The notes under the pieces were generated by a model. The model had not been told where the DNA came from and ran no database searches. It saw nothing but the letters and a program-made list of their open reading frames with translations. A stretch of DNA of 10,360 nucleotides. Origin: Pseudoluteimonas sp044226035. Lineage in GTDB: Bacteria > Pseudomonadota > Gammaproteobacteria > Xanthomonadales > Xanthomonadaceae. Shown one piece after another: positions 1 through 8,088 of the stretch. Numbering within the stretch: position 1 is the stretch's first letter; every line of letters begins with the position of its first letter. Both the position numbers and the translations under genes were made by a program. The DNA lies in the NCBI GenBank assembly GCA_044226035.1, contig JBGAHT010000071.1:1-10360 (forward strand), read 5' to 3'.

Positions 1-95
1 GGCTGGGTGCAGACCGCGACCACCACGTTGTGGCGCGCGGCGGCGCGCAGGCTGGGCACCGCGAACTCCGGGGAGCCGGCGAATACGAATCTCAT
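1..95 (-). CDS. fmt: methionyl-tRNA formyltransferase, N-terminal fragment
   Basis: Only the first 31 codons are inside the window; the gene continues leftward past base 1. The enzyme transfers a formyl group from 10-formyltetrahydrofolate to Met-tRNAfMet in the cytoplasm, giving the initiator tRNA. The visible protein begins MRFVFAGSPEFAVPSLRAA and continues to VVVAVCTQP, which is the characteristic first strand and helix of the Fmt Rossmann-like formyltransferase domain (consensus MRIVFAGTPEFA, then VVAVYTQPD). It lies 129 bp downstream of def on the same strand, the classic def-fmt pair. The start codon is fixed by this conserved N-terminus. No clear Shine-Dalgarno sequence precedes it: the preceding bases belong to a degenerate heptamer repeat, so initiation may be weak or may depend on an atypical leader. 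Confidence 0.93.
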   Translation of the reverse strand, partial: MRFVFAGSPEFAVPSLRAAARHNVVVAVCTQ

Positions 96-100
96 GCGAA

Positions 101-217
101 GGAATTGGGAATTGGAGATTGGGGATTCGTGGAAAAGCCGCCTCGCCGGATCCGCTCGAGCGAATCCCGCAAGCCCTTCAACAGCCGAAGGCTGGTAATC
201 CCGAATCCCGAATCCCG
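101..217. repeat. inverted arrays of degenerate heptamer repeats in the def-fmt spacer
   Basis: Four degenerate 7-8-bp units (GGAATTG, GGAATTG, GAGATTG, GGGATTCG) run from 101 to 129. Three exact AATCCCG units run from 197 to 217 in the opposite sense. Between them are a stray GAATCCCG at 162-169, a near-perfect 20-bp palindrome at 148-167 and a small CAGCC-GAA-GGCTG hairpin at 182-194. GGGATTC-type tandem repeats are, from general knowledge, common between genes in xanthomonads. The block fills nearly the whole gap between def and fmt and would be transcribed in their shared mRNA. Whether it is a mobile repeat, a processing site or inert spacer cannot be told from the sequence. Confidence 0.6.
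148..167. repeat. 20-bp near-perfect palindrome centred on CTCGAG
   Basis: The 20 bases pair 9 of 10 positions around the centre at 157/158; the only mismatch is C152 against A163. As RNA it would form a stem of about 8 bp with a TCGA loop. It is in the def-fmt spacer, inside the inverted heptamer arrays. No T-run follows on either strand, so it does not look like an intrinsic terminator. It could equally be an mRNA stability hairpin or part of the surrounding repeat. Confidence 0.5.
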
Positions 218-224
218 GCGGCCG

Positions 225-734
225 TCAGGCCGCACGCTTGGCCTTCGCCAGCTTCTTGCGCACCATCTCGCGCTTGAGCGGCGAGAGGTAGTCGACGAAC
301 AACTTGCCGTCGAGGTGGTCCATCTCGTGCTGGATGCAGACCGCGAGCAGGCCGTCGACGCGCAGTTCCTGCGGCTTGCCTTCGCGGTCGAGGAAGCGCA
401 CGTCGATCTGGTCGGCGCGGGTCACGTCGGCATAGATGCCGGGCACCGACAGGCAGCCTTCCTGGTAGACCTGTTCGCCTTCGCGCGACACGATCTCCGG
501 GTTCACGAACACCAGCGGCCGGTCCTTCTCCTCGGACACATCGATGACCATGAACCGCTGGTGCACGTCGACCTGGCTGGCGGCCAGCCCGATGCCCGGG
601 GCGGCGTACATGGTTTCGAACATGTCGTCGAACAGGCGCTGGAACGCCGGGTCGGCCAGGCGCGCGGGGTCCACCGGGACCGCCTTGGTCCGCAGGCGCG
701 GGTCGGGGAACTCGAGGATGGGCAACAGGGCCAT
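225..734 (-). CDS. def: peptide deformylase
   Basis: A 169-residue metalloenzyme that removes the formyl group from the N-terminal methionine of new proteins at the ribosome exit. All three family motifs are intact: GIGLAASQ at residues 47-54, EGCLS at 92-96 with metal ligand Cys94, and HEMDH at 136-140 with metal ligands His136 and His140 and catalytic Glu137. Length is normal for the bacterial type 1 enzyme. The chosen start gives MALLPILEFPDPRLR, the conserved N-terminus of the family. The open frame extends far upstream but that part has no family similarity and overlaps tsaP antisense. The C-terminal tail is basic (KREMVRKKLAKAKRAA), as often in proteobacterial forms. It is the upstream member of the def-fmt pair and is divergent from tsaP. 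Confidence 0.98.
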   Translation of the reverse strand: MALLPILEFPDPRLRTKAVPVDPARLADPAFQRLFDDMFETMYAAPGIGLAASQVDVHQRFMVIDVSEEKDRPLVFVNPEIVSREGEQVYQEGCLSVPGIYADVTRADQIDVRFLDREGKPQELRVDGLLAVCIQHEMDHLDGKLFVDYLSPLKREMVRKKLAKAKRAA

Positions 735-781
735 GGCGGGAAACTGGGGTCGACGTAGCACAACGGCAAGCCGGGCCGGGC

Positions 782-810
782 ATTGTACGCCCGCACGCTT
801 GCAAAGGTCC
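782..810 (-). promoter_or_regulatory. candidate def promoter
   Basis: On the minus strand a good -10 hexamer TACAAT lies at 787-782, about 48 bases upstream of the def start codon. The position 17 bp further upstream (810-805, GGACCT) is a poor -35, so only the -10 supports the call. The site lies in the 135-bp divergent gap with tsaP, and its putative -35 overlaps the tsaP promoter candidate. Confidence is limited to sequence resemblance. Confidence 0.35.
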
Positions 811-829
811 GTGGGATGTGGGCTATATT
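799..829 (+). promoter_or_regulatory. candidate tsaP promoter
   Basis: A -35-like TTGCAA at 799-804 and a -10-like TATATT at 824-829 are separated by 19 bp, slightly longer than the 17-bp optimum. They lie about 40 bases upstream of the tsaP start codon. The start itself has a good ribosome binding site, AAGGGGAG at 855-862, seven bases before the ATG at 870. The region is one of the few AT-richer patches in the divergent gap, which supports promoter function, but this is inference. Confidence 0.45.
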
Positions 830-869
830 GCCGATGCTGCACGGGGAAAATCGCAAGGGGAGCGGGCAC

Positions 870-2042
870 ATGGCCGCAATGCTTGAACGCCTTTCTAAGG
901 GCTGGCGCACGGCGCTGGTCGCCGCCGCCCTCACCATCGGGAGCGTCGCGGTGGCGCAGGAATTCCGCGCCGACCATCCCGATACCTACGTCGTGAAGCG
1001 TGGCGACACGCTTTGGGACATCGCCGGGAAGTTCCTGCGCAAGCCCTGGCTGTGGCCGGAGATCTGGCAGGCCAACCCGCAGATCCGCAATCCGCACCTG
1101 ATCTACCCGGGCGACGTCATCAGCCTCGCCTACCTCGACCGCATCGGGCTGGCGCCCGGCCCGCGCAACGGGGCGCCGATCGACGCGATCCCGCTGTCGG
1201 ACGTGGAGAAGTACCTGAAGGACCTGCGCGTGGTCGAACAGTTCGACCAGTTGCCCTACGTCGTCGGCCTCGAGGAAGACCAGTTGCGCGTCGCGCAGGG
1301 CCAGGTCGCCTACGTCCGCGGCGTCGCCAACGCCCAGCCCGGCCAGCGCTTCCTGGTGGTGCGCCCGACCGTGCGCTACACCCACATCGCCCGCGCCGGC
1401 CTGTGCTGCGACCGCTTCGGCAAGGACGACCTCGACTATCGCGGCCGCCTCGACATCGACCAGTCCGAGAAGTTCTGGAGCGATGCGGTGTTCCCCGACA
1501 AGGGCAACGAGACGCTCGGCTACGAACTGATGCGCGTCGGCGCCGGCACCGTCACCCGCGGCGAAGGCCACGGCATCGACGTCGCCACCCTGCTGATGGA
1601 TTCCGAAGGCCGCGAGATCCGCGTCGGCGACCGCATCCTGCCGGTCGATCCGCAGCCCTACGACCTGCAGTTCTTCCCGCACCCGCCCAAGCAGACCGCC
1701 GACTACGGCCGCCTGCAGGTGCTGGCGGTGTCGGACATGCTCACCGCGGGCGGCAGCCACGACGTGATCGCGATTTCCGGCGGCGCGCGCGAAGGCATCG
1801 ACAACGGCACCGTGTTCTCGCTGTGGCGCACCGGCTCCAACGTGGTGGACCGGGTCGAGTATTCGCCCGAGCGGCAGCCCTCCACCGTCGACTGGCGCGA
1901 GAAGGTGCGCCTGCCCGACGAGTTCGCCGGCCACGCGATCGTGTTCCGCACCTTCGACAAGGTCAGCTACGCGCTGGTGATGGACGGGACCCGCCCGGTG
2001 CGCGTCGGCTACCAGGCCAAGCATCCCGACGCGACCTACTGA
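870..2042 (+). CDS. tsaP: secreted LysM protein, probable type IV pilus secretin-associated TsaP
   Basis: A 390-residue exported protein. Residues 1-29 form a signal peptide with a basic n-region, a hydrophobic core TALVAAALTIG and an AVA cleavage site before Gln30. A LysM peptidoglycan-binding domain follows at about 39-86 (YVVKRGDTLWDIAGKF, then WPEIWQANPQI and HLIYPGDVISL). The rest is a long beta-rich region, with a C-terminal segment from about 278 (DYGRLQVLAVSD) resembling the FlgT C-terminal domain. LysM plus FlgT_C is the TsaP architecture. TsaP anchors the PilQ secretin to peptidoglycan, and in Pseudomonas aeruginosa its gene lies between def and dprA (PA0020), exactly as here. The symbol rests on architecture and position. 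The start at 870 is preferred over earlier in-frame ATGs because it gives a clean signal peptide and has AAGGGGAG upstream. A hairpin terminator follows. Confidence 0.85.
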   Translation: MAAMLERLSKGWRTALVAAALTIGSVAVAQEFRADHPDTYVVKRGDTLWDIAGKFLRKPWLWPEIWQANPQIRNPHLIYPGDVISLAYLDRIGLAPGPRNGAPIDAIPLSDVEKYLKDLRVVEQFDQLPYVVGLEEDQLRVAQGQVAYVRGVANAQPGQRFLVVRPTVRYTHIARAGLCCDRFGKDDLDYRGRLDIDQSEKFWSDAVFPDKGNETLGYELMRVGAGTVTRGEGHGIDVATLLMDSEGREIRVGDRILPVDPQPYDLQFFPHPPKQTADYGRLQVLAVSDMLTAGGSHDVIAISGGAREGIDNGTVFSLWRTGSNVVDRVEYSPERQPSTVDWREKVRLPDEFAGHAIVFRTFDKVSYALVMDGTRPVRVGYQAKHPDATY

Positions 2043-2067
2043 TTCGGGGTTTTCCGAAGTTCCGATG

Positions 2068-2097
2068 CGACGGCGCCCGAGGGCGCCGTCGTCGTTT
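2068..2097 (+). terminator. intrinsic terminator after tsaP
   Basis: A perfect 11-bp inverted repeat, CGACGGCGCCC (2068-2078) against GGGCGCCGTCG (2081-2091), folds realistically as a 10-bp stem with a CGAG tetraloop. It is followed by a short T-rich stretch TCGTTT. It begins 25 bases after the tsaP stop and ends shortly before dprA. This GC-rich hairpin with a weak T-tract is the usual terminator form in high-GC xanthomonads. It probably separates tsaP from the dprA transcript, so dprA would need its own promoter or read-through. Confidence 0.75.
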
Positions 2098-2115
2098 GCG
2101 CGCCATGCTGGACCG

Positions 2116-3234
2116 ATGGATGCCGAACGCGCCGCACTCGCCACCCTCGTCCGCGCCGGCGGCGCGCTCGCGCCGCGCCGGCGCCTGCTGGAACGCTGCG
2201 GCAGCGCCGGGGCCGCGCTGTCCGCGCCGGCCTCGCTGTGGCGCGAATGCGGATTCGAAACCCGGCCGCCTCCGTCGGCGCGCGCGCCCGATGCCGGTGA
2301 CGGGCAGTGGCTGGAACGCGCGGGCAACCACCTCGTCGGCTGGCTCGACCCGGACTACCCGCCGCTGCTGCGCGAAATCCCGAGCCCGCCGTTGGCCTTG
2401 TTCGTCAGCGGCGAACCGGCGCGGCTCTGGCATCCGGCGATCGCGGTCGTCGGCAGCCGCGGGCCCAGCGCCGGCGGCCTGCGCCATGCCCGCGACTTCG
2501 CCGCCGTCCTCGCCCGCGCCGGCGTGTGCGTCGCCAGCGGGCTCGCCACCGGCATCGATACCGCCGCGCACGAAGCCGCGCTCGCGGCCGGCGGACTCAC
2601 CCTCGCCGTGCTCGGCGCCGGCCACGACCAGCCCTATCCGCCGAGCCAGTCGCCGCTGCAGGCGCGCATCGCCGAGGCCGGCGTGGTGGTCAGCGAATAC
2701 CCGCCCGGCACGCCGCCGCGGCGCAGCCAGTTCCCGGCGCGCAACCGCATCCTCGCCGGACTCGCGCTGGGCACGCTGGTGGTCGAGGCCGGGCTGAAAT
2801 CCGGCGCGCTGATCACCGCCAGGCAGGCGGCGACCGCCGGGCGCGAGGTCTTCGCCCTGCCCGGCTCGATCGACAACCCGATGTCGCGCGGCTGCCACCA
2901 GCTGATCCGCGACGGCGCGCAGCTGGTCGAGTCGCCGGACGAGATCCTGTCCGCGCTGCCGCCGCTCGCGACCGGCCTGGGGATGGCGCTGGAACGCCGG
3001 CTGGCCCGCTGCGAAGGTCCGGACCGGGGCGCGAGGCCGGCCGCGCCGGAGCCCGAATCGCCCGAGGGCGACCCCCACGGCTTGTGGCAGGCACTGGGCC
3101 ACGACCCAACCGATATGGATCAACTCGTCTCGCGCACCGGATTGACGGCCGCCAGCCTGTCCTCCATGCTGCTGGTCATGGAGTTGCAAGGCCGCGTCTC
3201 CGTGGAGCACGGCCGCTATTCCCGCAAGCGCTGA
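2116..3234 (+). CDS. dprA: DNA-processing protein DprA (Smf)
   Basis: A 372-residue protein that loads RecA onto incoming single-stranded DNA during natural transformation; many non-competent bacteria also keep it. The extended Rossmann fold is complete: VVGSRGPS at 111-118, SGLATGIDTAAHEAAL at 141-156, FPARNRILAGLA at about 206-217, SGALITARQA at 229-238 and GREVFALPGSIDNPMSRG at 242-259. An N-terminal helical (SAM-like) region occupies about 1-75. A C-terminal winged-helix (DprA_WH) segment spans about 320-372, ending GRVSVEHGRYSRKR. Length is normal for a three-domain DprA. The start at 2116 gives MDAERAALATLVRAGG, typical of the family; the in-frame ATG at 2065 would fall inside the upstream terminator. 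No good Shine-Dalgarno is visible. It is followed by smg, as in E. coli. Confidence 0.96.
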   Translation: MDAERAALATLVRAGGALAPRRRLLERCGSAGAALSAPASLWRECGFETRPPPSARAPDAGDGQWLERAGNHLVGWLDPDYPPLLREIPSPPLALFVSGEPARLWHPAIAVVGSRGPSAGGLRHARDFAAVLARAGVCVASGLATGIDTAAHEAALAAGGLTLAVLGAGHDQPYPPSQSPLQARIAEAGVVVSEYPPGTPPRRSQFPARNRILAGLALGTLVVEAGLKSGALITARQAATAGREVFALPGSIDNPMSRGCHQLIRDGAQLVESPDEILSALPPLATGLGMALERRLARCEGPDRGARPAAPEPESPEGDPHGLWQALGHDPTDMDQLVSRTGLTAASLSSMLLVMELQGRVSVEHGRYSRKR

Positions 3235-3425
3235 GGGCGCGGTTCGGTCCCGGCGTGCGGCGCACGGAGCGCGCCGCGACCGCCATCGCGGGGGACCATG
3301 GGCGACCATGGGATGGCGGCGGACGGCAAGCCTTCGCGGGCGGGCCGGCCACGACGCCGGCGGGCAGGAGCCCGACGGTGCCCGAGGTGCCATCGACGCG
3401 CCGCCTGCGGCGCAGGCCGAGGGAA
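3235..3425 (+). other. dprA-smg intergenic region with hairpins and a short tandem repeat
   Basis: This 191-bp gap has no convincing gene. It holds a 7-bp hairpin GCGGCGC/GCGCCGC (3257-3263 and 3271-3277) without a T-run, a tandem pair of GACCATGGG (3294-3302 and 3304-3312), and two mutually exclusive small hairpins just before smg: GCGCCGC/GCGGCGC at 3398-3413, or CCTGC/GCAGG at 3404-3416. The smg reading frame is open across the gap, but the residues there are low-complexity Arg/Gly/Pro and not part of the Smg family. The smg promoter, if separate, is not recognisable. Confidence 0.45.
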
Positions 3426-3923
3426 ATGAAAGAGAGCATCCTGGACGTCCTGCTCTACCTGTTCGAACACTACTTCGCCGAAGACGCCGCCCCGCCGCTG
3501 CCGCTGGGCGATGACGCCGCCCTCCGCGACGGCCCGCTGGTCACCGAACTCGCCGAAGCCGGCTTCAGCACCGCGGAAATCCACAAGGCCTTCGACTGGC
3601 TCGGCGCCCTCGCCGAACAGCGCCCGGCCATGGCCAACGCCCGCGCGCACGGTCCCACCCGCGTCTATTTCGGGCCCGAGCTCGACAAGCTCGACGTCGA
3701 ATGCCGCGGCTTCCTGCTGTTCCTGGAGCAGCAGGGCATCCTCGGGCCGGAGCAGCGCGAGCTGGTGCTCGACCGGGCGATGGCGCTGGACCAGGAGGAA
3801 CTCGACCTCGACGACCTCAAGTGGGTCGTGCTGATGGTGCTGTTCAACCAGCCCGGCAGCGAGGCCGCGTACGCGTGGATGGAAACGCAGATGTTCCTCG
3901 ACGAGCCCGAACCGGTGCATTGA
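3426..3923 (+). CDS. smg: Smg family protein (DUF494)
   Basis: A 165-residue cytoplasmic, helical, acidic protein of the Smg/DUF494 family. Its molecular role is not established; it is conserved next to dprA across beta- and gammaproteobacteria. The family start MKESILDVLLYLFEHYF is present (E. coli Smg begins MFDVLMYLFETY). The conserved C-terminal half ELVLDRAMALDQEELDLDD, then LKWVVLMVLFNQPGSEAAY and AWMETQMF, is intact. Length is slightly above the usual 157 or so because of an Ala/Pro/Gly-rich insertion near residues 20-36. The start is fixed by the conserved N-terminus and preceded by GAGGGAA, very close to the ATG. The gene lies between dprA and the RDD-pilin gene on the same strand and is probably co-transcribed with the latter, 39 bp away. 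Confidence 0.95.
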   Translation: MKESILDVLLYLFEHYFAEDAAPPLPLGDDAALRDGPLVTELAEAGFSTAEIHKAFDWLGALAEQRPAMANARAHGPTRVYFGPELDKLDVECRGFLLFLEQQGILGPEQRELVLDRAMALDQEELDLDDLKWVVLMVLFNQPGSEAAYAWMETQMFLDEPEPVH

Positions 3924-3930
3924 CCCTCAT

Positions 3931-3956
3931 CCGCCCGCGTCGGGCGGGCCAAGGAA
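3931..3956 (+). promoter_or_regulatory. hairpin and Shine-Dalgarno ahead of the RDD-pilin gene
   Basis: A perfect 7-bp stem CCGCCCG/CGGGCGG (3931-3937 and 3941-3947, loop CGT) sits in the 39-bp gap between smg and the next gene. It is followed at once by a good Shine-Dalgarno AAGGAA (3951-3956), six bases before the ATG at 3963. The hairpin could stabilise the mRNA end or weakly attenuate transcription; no T-run follows. The ribosome binding site fixes the start of the downstream gene. Confidence 0.5.
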
Positions 3957-3962
3957 CCTTCC

Positions 3963-4904
3963 ATGCCGCATTTCCCCGCGGGCGATGAAGACATCGCCTA
4001 CGCAGGCTTCTGGCGCCGTTGCGCCGCGTTCGTCATCGACGCGCTGATCCTGTCGGTGTGCTTCTACGCGGTCCTCTTCGCCGTCATCGCGGCGCTGGCG
4101 CTCGGCGGCGCCTTCGCCAGGGTCCCCGAGGACCACGTGCCCGGATGGATGGTCCTCGCCTACTTCGGCCTGGTCGCATCGTTCTACGCCTGCGCCGCGG
4201 CGTACTACAGCCTGCAGGAAAGTTCCGCGCACCAGGCGACGCTGGGCAAGCGCGCGCTCGGCATCAAGGTGACCGATGGGCAGGGCCGGCGGCTGACGCG
4301 CCGGCACGCGCTCGGGCGCTGGTTCGCGGCGGCGCTTTCCTACCTCACCTTCTACATCGGCTTCCTGCTGGCCGCCTTCACCGAACGCAAGCGCGCGCTG
4401 CACGACATGGTCGCGGACACGCTGGTCGTGGACCGCTGGGCATGGACCGAACACCCGGAACGGCAGCAACGCCGCGTCGGCGTGCTCGCGATCCTGCTCG
4501 GCGTGTTCCTGCTGCTGGTGCCCGTGCTCGGCATCGTCGCGGCGATCGCGATCCCCCAGTACCAGGACTACGTGTTCCGGGCCAAGGTGGCCAACGCCAT
4601 CGCCGCGGCCAGGCCGCTGCAGCCCATGGTCGAGCAAGCGCGGCGGCAGACCGGCGCCTGCCCGGGCAACGGCGAGGCCGGCTTGCGCGCCCCCGGCGAC
4701 TACGCGGCCGGGGCATTGGCCTCGGTCGACGCCGGCCCGATGCAGGACAGCGGCGCCTGCGCCCTGCAGCTGACCCTGCGCGCCACGGGCAGCGCCGGGC
4801 TCGATGGCAAGCGGCTGTGGCTCGAATTGGACCCGGGCAGCGGCGGCTGGACCTGCAGCTCGGAAATCGCCGACAAGTACCTGCCCCGGGACTGCCGCGG
4901 CTGA
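3963..4904 (+). CDS. RDD-family membrane protein fused to a type IV pilin-like domain
   Basis: A 313-residue protein with two recognisable parts. Residues about 12-157 are an RDD domain: R19-x-x-A-x-x-I-D26 in the first helix, KRALGIKVTDGQGRRLT at 96-112, and a closing RALHDMVADTLVV at 144-156 with Asp148. Hydrophobic helices lie near 21-50, 62-83 and 118-140. A fourth begins at 172 and runs into VLGIVAAIAIPQYQDYVFRA (188-207), followed by KVANAI. This closely matches the N-terminal helix of type IVa pilins (IIGILAAIAIPAYQDYTIRAKV). The C-terminus carries Cys233, Cys266, Cys298 and Cys311; GGWTCSS through KYLPRDC resembles the PilA disulfide loop. The prepilin peptidase site (G-F-x-x-x-E) is absent, so it should not be processed as a pilin. 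The helix order suggests a pilin-like globular domain held at the inner membrane. Role unknown. RDD proteins are often transporters or ion antiporters. Confidence 0.88.
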   Translation: MPHFPAGDEDIAYAGFWRRCAAFVIDALILSVCFYAVLFAVIAALALGGAFARVPEDHVPGWMVLAYFGLVASFYACAAAYYSLQESSAHQATLGKRALGIKVTDGQGRRLTRRHALGRWFAAALSYLTFYIGFLLAAFTERKRALHDMVADTLVVDRWAWTEHPERQQRRVGVLAILLGVFLLLVPVLGIVAAIAIPQYQDYVFRAKVANAIAAARPLQPMVEQARRQTGACPGNGEAGLRAPGDYAAGALASVDAGPMQDSGACALQLTLRATGSAGLDGKRLWLELDPGSGGWTCSSEIADKYLPRDCRG

Positions 4905-5045
4905 TCCCGAGCTTGACACCACGGCCCCGGCCGTGATTCCACTGTAAAAAGGAACAAGCTGAACGCCCGGGGCACCCGCTCCGGGCGTTGGCTTCTGCGA
5001 ACCCCGCGCGCGCCCTGGCGCTGCGCCACCGGAAACCCCCACGCA
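4905..5045 (+). promoter_or_regulatory. topA upstream region with -35 element and two hairpins
   Basis: A perfect -35 hexamer TTGACA lies at 4913-4918, but no good -10 follows at 16-18 bp: ATTCCA at 4936 is poor, and the AT-rich TGTAAA at 4943-4948 is 24 bp away. A 7-bp stem CACGGCC/GGCCGTG (4920-4926 and 4929-4935) fills the would-be spacer. Downstream, AACGCCCGG/CCGGGCGTT (4962-4970 and 4981-4989) is a perfect 9-bp stem with a 10-base loop, followed by GGCTTCTG and no T-run. The region may hold the topA promoter and a structured leader, or terminate the preceding gene. The Shine-Dalgarno before topA is weak (GGAAA, about 10 bases from the ATG). Confidence 0.45.
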
Positions 5046-7604
<2,559 letters not shown>

Positions 7605-7605
7605 C

Positions 7606-7622
7606 CGCGCCGTCACGGCGCG
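7606..7622 (+). terminator. hairpin after topA, weak terminator candidate
   Basis: A perfect 7-bp stem CGCGCCG/CGGCGCG (7606-7612 and 7616-7622) with a TCA loop begins one base after the topA stop. What follows (CGGCCCAAGGTTGTTG) is not a T-run, so termination would be inefficient. It may instead mark the 3' end or protect the topA message, leaving ohr at least partly co-transcribed. Confidence 0.4.
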
Positions 7623-7668
7623 CGGCCCAAGGTTGTTGCATCTTCCGAAAGCGCAAGGAAAAACCGCG

Positions 7669-8088
7669 ATGAACACGCTCGACAAGGTCCTCTACACCGC
7701 CCGCGTCCACACCACCGGCGGCGGCCGCGACGGCGGCCGTTCCACCAGCGACGACGGCCACCTCGACGTGACCCATACGCGTCCCGGCGCAGGCGGCGGC
7801 ACCAACCCGGAACAGCTGTTCGCCGCCGGCTATTCGGCCTGCTTCATCGGCGCGATGAAGGCGGTCGCGGCGAAACAGCAGATCGCGCTGCCGCAGGACA
7901 TGTCGGTCGATGCCGAAGTCGACCTCGGCCCGGTCGGGCAGGCCTTCGGCGTCGCCGTGCGCATGGCGATCCACCTGCCGGGCATGGAACGCGCCGCGGC
8001 GCAGGCCCTGGTCGACGCCGCGCACCAGGTCTGCCCGTATTCCAACGCGACCCGCGGCAACATCCCGGTCGAATTGCGGCTGGCGTGA
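7669..8088 (+). CDS. ohr: organic hydroperoxide resistance protein (Ohr, OsmC/Ohr family)
   Basis: A 139-residue cytoplasmic thiol peroxidase that reduces organic and fatty-acid hydroperoxides, with lipoylated proteins as electron donors in studied members. Both catalytic cysteines are present: peroxidatic Cys58 in NPEQLFAAGYSACF (46-59) and resolving Cys122 in VCPYSNATRGNIPVEL (121-136). The conserved active-site Glu48 and an Arg in the GGGRDGGRS segment (Arg20) fit Ohr rather than OsmC. Length is typical. The start at 7669 is preferred over an in-frame ATG at 7633 because it has AAGGAA (7655-7660) eight bases upstream and matches the usual N-terminus (KVLYTA). Its stop overlaps the tsaC start by 4 bp. 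No OhrR gene is in the window and I see no OhrR operator-like palindrome, so regulation is unclear. Confidence 0.95.
   Translation: MNTLDKVLYTARVHTTGGGRDGGRSTSDDGHLDVTHTRPGAGGGTNPEQLFAAGYSACFIGAMKAVAAKQQIALPQDMSVDAEVDLGPVGQAFGVAVRMAIHLPGMERAAAQALVDAAHQVCPYSNATRGNIPVELRLA

Noticed and set aside
735..2327. Upstream extension of the def frame, antisense to tsaP, which would give a 700-residue deformylase fusion
   Set aside because: The extension has no family similarity, def has a canonical start at 734, and the overlapped plus-strand gene has a clear signal peptide and LysM domain.
2307..3425. In-frame N-terminal extension of smg overlapping dprA
   Set aside because: The residues are Arg/Pro/Ala-rich shadow translation of dprA, and Smg proteins begin at the conserved segment encoded from 3426.
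4556..4904. RDD and pilin parts as two separate genes joined by a sequencing error
   Set aside because: The frame is continuous, the fourth helix flows directly into the pilin-like helix, and no separate start with a ribosome binding site or prepilin leader is present. It still deserves checking in relatives.
4962..4989. Riboswitch ahead of topA
   Set aside because: There is only one simple hairpin, with no conserved aptamer core that I recognise; a plain leader hairpin or weak terminator is enough.
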